From Actinomycetota bacterium (GTDB taxonomy: Bacteria; Actinomycetota; Thermoleophilia; Gaiellales; Gaiellaceae): a DNA stretch of 7,065 nt. The notes under the pieces were generated by a model. The model saw nothing but the letters and a program-made list of their open reading frames with translations, was not told the origin of the DNA and ran no database searches. The stretch is from NCBI GenBank assembly GCA_013821525.1, contig JACDGR010000174.1, positions 1 through 7,065 of the forward strand, read 5' to 3'. Of this stretch, positions 1 through 4,640 are shown in pieces. Every line of letters starts with the position of its first letter. Position 1 is the first letter of the stretch. The position numbers and the translations under genes were made by a program.

Positions 1-114
1 GCGCACCCGCACCTGATGCCCGACACGGAACGCGGCCAGGTCGCCGGACGCAATGAGCCTCGAAACCGTCTTCACGCTGACGCGGAGCTCAGCGGCGACG
101 TCCTGTTTCGTCAT
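1..114 (-). CDS. Excisionase-like HTH protein, N-terminal part (cut by window start)
   Basis: The 38 visible codons start with MTKQDVAAELRVSVKTVSRL and continue through a basic segment ending GHQVRVR. This is the pattern of the MerR-like HTH_17 (excisionase) domain: a short helix-turn-helix at about residues 3-21, then a turn and a beta wing. Such proteins bind DNA to control integrase direction or act as small repressors. The ATG at 114 is used here. A GTG at 123, overlapping the TAG stop of the zinc-finger gene just upstream, would add three residues and couple the two genes. Neither start has a clear ribosome binding site. The C-terminus lies outside the window. An integrase gene could follow to the left, but that cannot be seen. 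The domain type is fairly sure; the excisionase role is inferred from context. Confidence 0.7.
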   Translation of the reverse strand, partial: MTKQDVAAELRVSVKTVSRLIASGDLAAFRVGHQVRVR

Positions 115-122
115 CGAGGCCA

Positions 123-374
123 CTACGCCGCACGCTCCTGCCGGCGCCGATACTTCCGCGCCTGCTTCGCCGCGTTCTCCACCGGATGCAACCGCCGGTA
201 CCGGGCGTCCTTGCACCGCCTCGAACACAGAAGCCGATTCGAGCGGCCCTCGAACACTGCGCCGCACTCCTCACACATCACCAACGCCGGCAGAACACGC
301 CGAGACGCGTTGTACGCCTCCACACGCCCCGGATTCGCAACCCGCCACCGCTTCGCAGCCTCCGACGCAGTCAT
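123..374 (-). CDS. Small zinc-finger protein, phage type (83 aa)
   Basis: A very basic 83-residue protein. Its centre has a Cys4 knuckle, C34-x2-C37 and C50-x3-C54 (MCECCG-like turn CEECG, then CSRRCKDARYRR), flanked by Arg/Lys-rich helices (AKRWRVANPGR before, ARKYRRRQER after). Short proteins with this NP-R, CxxC, CSxxCK layout are frequent in actinobacterial phages and islands, where they are presumed nucleic-acid binders and sometimes sit next to HNH endonucleases. No nuclease motif is present here. The ATG at 374 is the first start in frame; the ribosome binding site is weak. The stop at 123-125 touches the downstream excisionase-like gene, so the two are probably co-transcribed. The specific role is unknown. 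Confidence 0.75.
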   Translation of the reverse strand: MTASEAAKRWRVANPGRVEAYNASRRVLPALVMCEECGAVFEGRSNRLLCSRRCKDARYRRLHPVENAAKQARKYRRRQERAA

Positions 375-603
375 GCCGCTTTACCGCTGTTTCTCGCCAA
401 AGACCGTCGGGGTCGCCGTTCGGTTGCCTTGACGAGCGATTTCTGAGGGTGCCCCGGGCACTGCGACGGCGAGACCCGCCCCAAGGGCTCTCGAGGAGCG
501 GATCTCGCCGCGTGTCCGTACACCTACACCGACCAACGGGGTGACAAAAGCCGGTGTGGCGTTGCCATCATCCTGCCGGAGCCCCAGCGATTTAAGGCGA
601 GGG

Positions 604-653
604 TGGTCCAGCGGGTGATCCACCGGGCTAAGTGCCTCTGGTGGACCATCACC
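604..653. repeat. Nested inverted repeats (TGGTCCA / TGGACCA and GGTGATCCACC / GGTGGACCATCACC)
   Basis: The heptamer TGGTCCA at 604-610 is exactly complementary to TGGACCA at 642-648. Inside it, GGTGATCCACC at 614-624 can pair with GGTGGACCATCACC at 640-653, leaving a 3-nt bulge and a 15-nt loop. The two pairings share the right arm, so they are alternatives. The same heptamer occurs twice near the other end of the element (6504-6521). This suggests a protein-binding site or a switchable RNA structure, both inferred. Confidence 0.5.
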
Positions 654-914
654 GCAGGTAATGCATGACGCCCGGCCGACCCCAACGTCTGGCCGGATGT
701 TGTCAGGATCCTCGTTATGCCCGACCGACCCGCTTCCTGCCCTCCCCCGATCGAGTGATTCCGCGGCAATCCCCCCGCGCACGCAATCCCCCTCAAAAAC
801 AGTTTCCGTATTCTCCGAGCCGCGGGAGTAGGCGGCTGAAGTTGTCGGCCGGAGATTCTGGGAGGGGCCTGTCATGCCTCGCCTCGACGCCAGAGTCCTC
901 GCTCAGTGGCAGGC

Positions 915-935
915 AGGTATGTGGGCCAGATACCT
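915..935. repeat. Short inverted repeat AGGTAT / ATACCT
   Basis: AGGTAT at 915-920 pairs with ATACCT at 930-935 around a 9-nt loop. The site is roughly 100 bases beyond the stop of the ATPase gene on the minus strand. It could be part of an origin, an operator or a weak 3' stem-loop. Confidence 0.35.
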
Positions 936-947
936 CTACTAACTCTC

Positions 948-962
948 TCCAGGGCACCTGGA
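948..962. repeat. Near-perfect 15-bp palindrome TCCAGG-GCA-CCTGGA
   Basis: Two perfect 6-base arms surround a 3-base centre. Such a compact dyad suits a dimeric DNA-binding protein as well as an RNA hairpin. It lies 77 bases past the ATPase stop codon. No U-rich tract follows on either strand, so a classical terminator is not indicated. Confidence 0.4.
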
Positions 963-996
963 AGGGAACTGGCGTAACCAAGCCATTTCCGGCCGT

Positions 997-1009
997 TGCT
1001 CGAAGAGCA
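997..1009. repeat. Small hairpin TGCTC-GAA-GAGCA just past the ATPase stop
   Basis: A perfect 5-bp stem with a 3-nt loop, 29 bases beyond the stop codon of the minus-strand ATPase gene. Its position suits transcript end formation or 3' protection. The stem is short and no T run follows, so terminator function is uncertain. Confidence 0.3.
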
Positions 1010-1038
1010 GTAGGGTTTCTGGCTCGCGGCGTTCCGGG

Positions 1039-2148
1039 TCACGACGGGTTTCTGGGCGCGAGGGTGCGGCCGATCAGCCAACGCGTAACGGTTCCGTCGC
1101 CGTCTTTCTCCGGGCGGGCCGCGACGAGTCCCTCTTCGCGCAGCTTCTGGCGGACGTTCTTCACGGTGCGCGCAGCGAGTCCGGTCTCCGCGGCGAGCCG
1201 TGCGTCGAGTGCGTCTGATTCCTGTTCTCCTTCAGTGTCGAGGATGTCGAGGATCAGTTCGCGTGCGCGTGCCGACTTGCTGGGCTCAGCGGCGCTCGTG
1301 CGTGGCCCGAGAAGATCCTCAACATCTTTGCTCGACGCGCCTTCTTCGATCGCGAGCGTGATCTCGACGGCCGGCGGAACGTCGACGAGGTGGAGGCGAA
1401 ACGACCTCCCGGCGCTGCGCGGCCCTCGGTTGCCTGCGACGACCTGATAGTGGAAGACCATCTCGTCTTCGTCGTCGCGTGCCATCAGAATCACGCAGCG
1501 CGGCACGTCAACCCATGCAGTCGATCCGAGGACGCTCGCGAGAGCTCCGCGGGAGGCGTCTTTGCCGAGATGGCGGACACCGAGGATCGTCGCGTCGAGC
1601 CGATCCGCCAACGCGTTCAGCGGGCCGATCGCCGTTCTGACGATTCCTTCTTTGTCGGTGTCGACGCCGCCGAGATGGTTGCCGAGCGGGTCGATGACGA
1701 TCAGCCCGACGTTGCCGATCAGCGTCGCGGTCTCCTCGAGCCACTCAACCTGTTCGGGAAGCTTGAAAGCGTCATTGATGACGGTGACGAAACGCGTGTC
1801 GCCGCCTGCGGCAGTGAAGCGCGGCAGGAAGTCGAGCTCGATCGAATCCTCCGAGGTGACGATGAGGACGCGCCGAGGTTGCGGCTGCAGTCGTCCGGTC
1901 GTGACTCGCGCTGCGAGGCCTGCGACGTAGGTTCCTTTGCAGGTTCCTTTGCGGCCTGCTAGGAGGTGGAACGCGGCGCGTTGCAGGAATGGCTTGTCGA
2001 TCCATTCGACGCCGCGCACTCGGTAGCTGTCGAGGCTCCGTGTCCCTTCGATCTGCGGGGTGTCTGGTTCTAGAGGGGCAAGCCCGATGCGCGCAAGTTG
2101 CGCAGCTGTTTCTGCGGCGCCGAAGTAGGACTCGTTCGCGGATGTCAT
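1039..2148 (-). CDS. RepA-like AAA ATPase with C-terminal winged helix (369 aa)
   Basis: The protein fits the AAA_25/RepA-like P-loop ATPase family, hexameric helicase-type ATPases used by plasmids and integrated elements for replication. The phosphate-binding loop is at residues 65-73 (GRKGTCKGT, Lys71). Walker B is at 147-153 (VGLIVID), followed by DPLGNH. The segment VRHLGKD at 191-197 fits the sensor region of RecA/RepA-like folds. Residues 292-360 look like a winged helix that could bind origin DNA (LAAETGLAARTVKNVRQKL, then a beta wing ending TRWLI). One oddity is Cys70, where most relatives have Gly. The ATG at 2148 is chosen because it overlaps the previous gene's stop as ATGA. The frame stays open upstream to 2238, but that part reads like a shadow of the overlapping gene. 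A replication role is inferred from family and context. Confidence 0.85.
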   Translation of the reverse strand: MTSANESYFGAAETAAQLARIGLAPLEPDTPQIEGTRSLDSYRVRGVEWIDKPFLQRAAFHLLAGRKGTCKGTYVAGLAARVTTGRLQPQPRRVLIVTSEDSIELDFLPRFTAAGGDTRFVTVINDAFKLPEQVEWLEETATLIGNVGLIVIDPLGNHLGGVDTDKEGIVRTAIGPLNALADRLDATILGVRHLGKDASRGALASVLGSTAWVDVPRCVILMARDDEDEMVFHYQVVAGNRGPRSAGRSFRLHLVDVPPAVEITLAIEEGASSKDVEDLLGPRTSAAEPSKSARARELILDILDTEGEQESDALDARLAAETGLAARTVKNVRQKLREEGLVAARPEKDGDGTVTRWLIGRTLAPRNPS

Positions 2149-2342
2149 GCGGCACGCCCGAGCGCGCCGCAGCACTTGTAGATCTGATGCTCCTCGAGGT
2201 GCGTGGCGCTCGGCGAGACGTGGTTGCAGTCGGGGCACCGTTGCGCCAACTCACCGCCGTACTCGCCGAGTTCGGGGGTAGAGTGAATGCGGGTGATAAC
2301 GGCGGTACCGGGGAGGCCTTGGCGGGCCTCTTCGCCGTTCAT
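2145..2342 (-). CDS. Small Cys/His-rich protein, putative zinc finger (65 aa)
   Basis: The C-terminal half holds a compact set of possible zinc ligands: C36-x2-C39, H41, H48-x3-H52 and C57-C58 (core RCPDCNHVSPSATHLEEHQ). It resembles a shortened C2H2 finger, with 8 residues between the Cys and His pairs instead of the usual 12. The N-terminal 30 residues show no known feature. The gene overlaps both neighbours by ATGA: its ATG overlaps the stop of the upstream HTH gene, and its TGA overlaps the ATG of the ATPase gene. This strongly supports both the reading frame and co-translation with the ATPase. A helper role in replication or nucleic-acid binding is inferred. I do not recognise a named family. 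Confidence 0.75.
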   Translation of the reverse strand: MNGEEARQGLPGTAVITRIHSTPELGEYGGELAQRCPDCNHVSPSATHLEEHQIYKCCGALGRAA

Positions 2343-2548
2343 GAAGCCCTCACCGCGGCCAGGGCTTGCTGCGTTCGTTCAGCGAGCCATCTGTCGAGCG
2401 CTTCGGTCGGGACCCGACGGACGCCGTGAATTTCGACGATCGGCAACTGGCCAGCGCCGGCGAGGTTGTACCCGGTGCTCGTGCTGACGCCGATCCTTGC
2501 CGAGGCCTCCGCGATCGAGAGGAACGCCTTGCGCGTGTCTGTAACCAT
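2339..2548 (-). CDS. MerR/excisionase-type HTH protein (69 aa)
   Basis: A single HTH_17-like domain fills most of the protein: FLSIAEASARIGVSTSTGYN at residues 9-28 forms the helix-turn-helix. GQLPIVEIHGVRRVPTEALD follows as the wing, then a helix ending the protein. This is the common layout of excisionases and small element-encoded regulators. It is the first gene of a three-gene operon with the Cys/His protein and the RepA-like ATPase, so it likely controls or assists replication or excision. The ATG at 2548 is the first start in frame and has no clear Shine-Dalgarno sequence, so the transcript may be leaderless or translated weakly. It is divergent from the plus-strand regulator gene. The fold is well supported; whether it is a repressor or an excisionase is open. 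Confidence 0.8.
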   Translation of the reverse strand: MVTDTRKAFLSIAEASARIGVSTSTGYNLAGAGQLPIVEIHGVRRVPTEALDRWLAERTQQALAAVRAS

Positions 2549-2630
2549 ACGTGTAGGGTTGCATCAGTTTGGAAGAGCTGTGTAGCGCGAACTGTTGCAG
2601 CCTCGAGGAGGCTTAGTGGGAGCGATCACG
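2549..2630. promoter_or_regulatory. Divergent regulatory region between the Rep operon and the plus-strand regulator
   Basis: Two operons start away from each other here, so promoters for both must lie in about 80 bases. On the plus strand, TTGCAT (2560-2565) followed after 18 bases by TAGCGC (2584-2589) is a weak promoter candidate. The hexamer GTGTAG occurs at 2551-2556 and again at 2580-2585, a direct repeat 29 bases apart that could be an operator. The promoter and operator assignments are tentative. Confidence 0.4.
2605..2611 (+). promoter_or_regulatory. Ribosome binding site GAGGAGG upstream of the plus-strand regulator
   Basis: A near-perfect Shine-Dalgarno sequence lies 4 bases before a GTG at 2616 and 19 bases before the ATG at 2631. 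A second, weaker site (GGAG at 2619-2622) is 8 bases before that ATG. The start is therefore ambiguous between GTG 2616 and ATG 2631. Confidence 0.45.
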
Positions 2631-3104
2631 ATGCCGGGTAGGGCAAACGCAACGGACGTCCGGTGGTGCGTAACGCTTCGACCTGTCGAACTTCCCTGGC
2701 CCGTCCGGTTCTATTTCCTCATGACCGATACCGGGCGATTTGAGTGCGTCGGATTCGAGATGGGAATTGGCCCGGTATCTCGAGACGCAGTCGACTCGCT
2801 CCCTGACTCTGACGAGTCTCGCCTCAGCCCCTCAGCTGTCCGCTGGTTTCAGGCCAACCTCTTTCACTACCAGAAGCTCGCAGAATCCGTACTCAATTCG
2901 GATGTCGCGGTCAAGCATCTCGGCACGGACGAGTCTCCTGAGTCACTCAAGTATCTCGCAGCTCAGTACGAGAAGCTCGAGGGCCAGCGCGGAGCCGTCG
3001 AATGGTTGGCGTCGTATTGGGGAGTCCACCGGACAACGATTCATCGAAGGCTGAAGAAAGCTGGCGCTGCCGTCCCGAAGCGCCCAAAGAAACCGAGGCG
3101 CTAG
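2631..3104 (+). CDS. Regulator-like protein with C-terminal helix-turn-helix (157 aa)
   Basis: The N-terminal part (about residues 8-55) has a beta-rich pattern, ELPWPVRFYFLMTDTGRFEC followed by VGFEMG. The middle (residues 75-125) is helical. A clear HTH, AVEWLASYWGVHRTTIHRRL, sits at about residues 126-145, and a Lys/Arg-rich tail ends the protein. Proteins of this layout (a short ligand- or assembly-type N-domain plus a C-terminal HTH) are common as uncharacterised genes in actinobacterial islands; this is recalled family knowledge, not a search. Its divergent position from the Rep operon suggests it regulates that operon, itself, or both. Its base composition is less GC-rich than the Rep operon. 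ATG 2631 is chosen over GTG 2616 because it has a better-spaced site. It converges with the toxin gene across a strong stem-loop. Confidence 0.7.
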   Translation: MPGRANATDVRWCVTLRPVELPWPVRFYFLMTDTGRFECVGFEMGIGPVSRDAVDSLPDSDESRLSPSAVRWFQANLFHYQKLAESVLNSDVAVKHLGTDESPESLKYLAAQYEKLEGQRGAVEWLASYWGVHRTTIHRRLKKAGAAVPKRPKKPRR

Positions 3105-3116
3105 GAGCAACAAACG

Positions 3117-3143
3117 CGCTCGCCGCGGCCAGCGGTACGAGCG
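3117..3143. terminator. Strong stem-loop between convergent genes, probable bidirectional terminator
   Basis: The left arm CGCTCGCCGC (3117-3126) pairs with GCGG (3132-3135) and CGAGCG (3138-3143), with a TA bulge and a 5-nt loop (GGCCA). This gives ten base pairs, nearly all G-C. It starts 13 bases after the plus-strand regulator's stop and lies 32 bases past the toxin stop on the other strand, exactly where both transcripts should end. There is no T tract, which is common in high-GC actinobacteria. Confidence 0.55.
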
Positions 3144-3174
3144 GCGTCCTCGTTCAGCGTAGTTCCCGATTCGG

Positions 3175-3408
3175 TCATCGGCGCTCGAGCACCTCATAAA
3201 AGTGCTGCTCGGTTTTGCCGGCTTGCTTCAACATCCGCGAGAACAGGCCCCGTGTCCGAATCTCGGCATTCCCATGCGAGACGGAAACGCGCATCTCGAT
3301 CCGCCCTTCAGCGTTCTTCCGCACCCATATCTCGTGATCACGACTGCGCGCAATTTCGAAGCCGTTGCGGTTAAGCACGGTCCGAAATTCGTTCAGGCGC
3401 GGAGGCAA
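3175..3408 (-). CDS. hicA: HicA-like mRNA interferase toxin (77 aa)
   Basis: Length and layout match HicA/YcfA-type toxins, small double-stranded-RNA-binding-fold proteins that cut mRNA and stop translation until bound by HicB. The first helix is LNEFRTVLNRNGFEI. SRDHEIWVRK at residues 22-31 carries the expected catalytic His (His25) in a DHE context instead of the more usual SHH. HGNAEIRTRG at 45-54 and LFSRMLKQAG at 55-64 correspond to the conserved H..N.EI..G.....L..AG ending of the family. The start is TTG, directly after the TAA of the upstream antitoxin gene, with GGA five bases before it; no ATG or GTG lies nearby. It is the last gene of the capsid operon. The family call is by motif only. 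A divergent or inactive HicA is possible. Confidence 0.7.
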   Translation of the reverse strand: MPPRLNEFRTVLNRNGFEIARSRDHEIWVRKNAEGRIEMRVSVSHGNAEIRTRGLFSRMLKQAGKTEQHFYEVLERR

Positions 3409-3816
3409 TTATTCCGAAGTCTGAAAGGACTTGAACCAGCTGAACAGTGGCGCATCGAGTAACTCGAGGTGATGACGATGGGCGGCCAGTTCTTCGGACA
3501 GGTCGGGGTTTTCTTCCTTGAGGTACACCAGCCAGTCTCTCGCGGCACGCACGGCCGCAGCAAACGCTTCCTGTGCGGAGGCGCCTTCGCCGGAGACATC
3601 CAATTCGTCGATGTGCGCCCAGTAACCAGCATCCTCTTTGCCCATCTCAAGGCTCACCCTGGCAGCGACCGGGGCTGGAGCTGGAATCCGAATCCGCTGG
3701 GTGCGCCGCTCTTTCGCGTCGTATCGCGCACGGCTGCCATCCGTAGCGATCGGCTTGTAGACAGTTCGGCGGTCAAAGACCCCCGATTCGACCGTTGGGA
3801 CTGTTGAACTTGTCAA
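3409..3816 (-). CDS. hicB: HicB-like antitoxin (135 aa)
   Basis: Residues 51-100 fit the HicB partial RNase-H-like domain: AARVSLEMG, then GYWAHIDELDVSGEG, then helix SAQEAFAAAVRAARDWLVYL. An N-terminal extension of about 50 polar, Arg-rich residues and a C-terminal tail (LSEELAAHRHHLELL, then LFSWFKSF) lie outside it. Either could hold the DNA-binding or toxin-neutralising part, but no standard HTH or ribbon-helix-helix is evident. The start is a TTG whose second and third bases overlap the TGA of the DUF3467 gene (TTGA), with AAGGCGGGG upstream. Antitoxin precedes toxin, the reverse of the best-known hicAB order. The call depends partly on the adjacent HicA-like gene. A true start further downstream cannot be excluded. 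Confidence 0.65.
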   Translation of the reverse strand: MTSSTVPTVESGVFDRRTVYKPIATDGSRARYDAKERRTQRIRIPAPAPVAARVSLEMGKEDAGYWAHIDELDVSGEGASAQEAFAAAVRAARDWLVYLKEENPDLSEELAAHRHHLELLDAPLFSWFKSFQTSE

Positions 3817-4127
3817 GTGAGTTCCCCGCCTTCTTGGGCTTCTCGCGCCTTACGCAGCGCCTCATCCCGGTTGAACGCGTTCGATGAGATCGCCTGCAAC
3901 AGAGGACCGATGAACGTGGGTGCTATTCGCACGCGACTCACAACTAGAGCTCTGGCGGGATCGGACTCCTCCCGCTTCGGCTGAAGCTGGCAGAAGTCAA
4001 TCATGATGTCGTGCTCGCCACTCGCGACAAGCGCGAAGTTCGCATACGCACCGACCTCCAGATCGGCCGGAACCTCGACCTGAATTTCCTGTTCACCTTC
4101 CGCCATTTCAACTGGATCATGCCCCAT
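3813..4127 (-). CDS. DUF3467 family protein (about 104 aa)
   Basis: The conserved core is easy to recognise. EIQVEVPADLEVGAYANFAL comes first, then SGEHDIMIDFCQLQP at about residues 36-50, then ARALVVSRVRIAPTFIGPLL followed by QAISSN. This is the DUF3467 pattern, a roughly 100-residue beta-rich family of unknown function found in bacteria and archaea. No catalytic motif, signal peptide or membrane segment is seen. The start is uncertain: ATG 4127 is used, ATG 4106 would give a typical 97-residue protein, and GTG 4175, overlapping the preceding stop as GTGA, would give 120. None has a good ribosome binding site. The stop overlaps the TTG of the HicB-like gene. Finding this family inside a capsid and toxin-antitoxin operon is unusual; its role there is unknown. 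Confidence 0.8.
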   Translation of the reverse strand: MGHDPVEMAEGEQEIQVEVPADLEVGAYANFALVASGEHDIMIDFCQLQPKREESDPARALVVSRVRIAPTFIGPLLQAISSNAFNRDEALRKAREAQEGGELT

Positions 4128-4171
4128 ATCGACCGGGTGCTGCCCCAGCCTTAGGGCTAGATAAGGGGAAG

Positions 4172-4339
4172 TCACGGGGCGGCGAGCGCCTCGAGGTCTT
4201 CGGCGCTGAGTTCGTCGATCACGGTTGGCGCGTACGCCTCGACATTAGGCACCGGTTCCGGGTTGCCGGGTGGCTGCGGCTCTTGGGTGCCACGGCCACC
4301 CGGCTTCCGGTGCCGGACGGAGAAGAGGAGCCCATGCAG
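4172..4339 (-). CDS. Possible small proline-rich protein with no standard start (frame well supported, start unclear)
   Basis: One minus-strand frame between the HTH gene and DUF3467 shows strongly GC-ending codons and a peptide-like C-terminus: a Pro-rich stretch (GTQEPQPPGNPEPVPN), then an acidic helix (TVIDELSAEDLEALAAP). It ends in a TGA overlapping a GTG (GTGA), the coupling style used by its neighbours. The frame is open back to the TGA of the HTH gene but has no early ATG, GTG or TTG. Two explanations fit. One is a CTG start at 4339 with GGAGG nine bases upstream (55 residues). The other is a start at ATG 4382, which overlaps the HTH stop as ATGA, followed by a +1 frameshift. That ATG's own frame ends at 4245 after 45 codons. 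A frameshift mutation or sequencing error would look the same. Function unknown. Confidence 0.45.
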   Translation of the reverse strand: MHGLLFSVRHRKPGGRGTQEPQPPGNPEPVPNVEAYAPTVIDELSAEDLEALAAP

Positions 4340-4378
4340 GGCCGGGGGCCTCCGTCCAGCGTTTTCCCTGCCCCCAAA

Positions 4379-4636
4379 TCATGCGAGCCGCTTCACCGCC
4401 ATCCGTGAGACGACCGCGGGGCGAACAAGAACGCTGCCGTCTTCGTCGCGCCACTCGAGGTCGCCGCGGCCGGCCATCTGCCCGAGCGTGTCGAGGTCGA
4501 CGCCCATCACCGCCGCCGCCTCCTCGAGCGGCAGGAACCCGTCCCCGGTGCGGTGAGGCTCGAGCGTCCCGGCCGCACGAATGCGGCCGTGACGCTCTGC
4601 CTCATGGCGTCCGAGAAGCTGCTCGAACAGCCGCAT
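4379..4636 (-). CDS. HTH protein linked to the capsid gene (85 aa)
   Basis: Residues 34-73 read as a MerR/excisionase-like HTH with a short wing: FLPLEEAAAVMGVDLDTLGQ, then MAGRGDLEWR and GSVLVRPAVV. The first 30 residues form a charged helix rich in His and Arg. The ATG at 4636 is only 4 bases after the capsid stop codon, so it is almost certainly translated from the capsid transcript. A DNA-binding protein in this slot could repress the capsid operon or act in packaging-site recognition, as small terminase subunits do. It is shorter than typical small terminases and shows no further match, so I do not name it one. Its TGA overlaps an ATG (ATGA) opening the unclear frame downstream. Confidence 0.7.
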   Translation of the reverse strand: MRLFEQLLGRHEAERHGRIRAAGTLEPHRTGDGFLPLEEAAAVMGVDLDTLGQMAGRGDLEWRDEDGSVLVRPAVVSRMAVKRLA

Positions 4637-4640
4637 CCGA

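Larger units (their letters stand above)
375..1038. other. Non-coding region with clustered stem-loops downstream of the Rep operon
   Basis: About 660 bases without a believable gene. Open frames here have no recognisable domain, and none continues cleanly into a neighbouring gene. The stretch contains several inverted repeats: 604-653, 672-677 with 691-696, 915-935, 948-962 and 997-1009. It lies between the end of the RepA-like ATPase operon and the start of the zinc-finger gene. A replication origin, a regulatory RNA, or a leader for the left-hand genes are all possible; nothing in the sequence decides between them. Confidence 0.5.

Noticed and set aside
381..875. Minus-strand open frame of 164 codons in the gap after the Rep operon
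   Set aside because: No family resemblance, weak codon bias, no good ribosome binding site, and it covers several inverted repeats. A real gene is not excluded but is not supported.
665..1447. Plus-strand open frame of 260 codons
   Set aside because: Half lies antisense to the ATPase gene and the rest runs through the stem-loop region. Ser/Arg-rich composition and no recognisable domain.
2149..2238. 30-codon upstream extension of the ATPase gene
   Set aside because: The added residues are Arg/Ala/Leu-rich and antithetical to the overlapping Cys/His gene; the ATGA overlap at 2148 is a better start.
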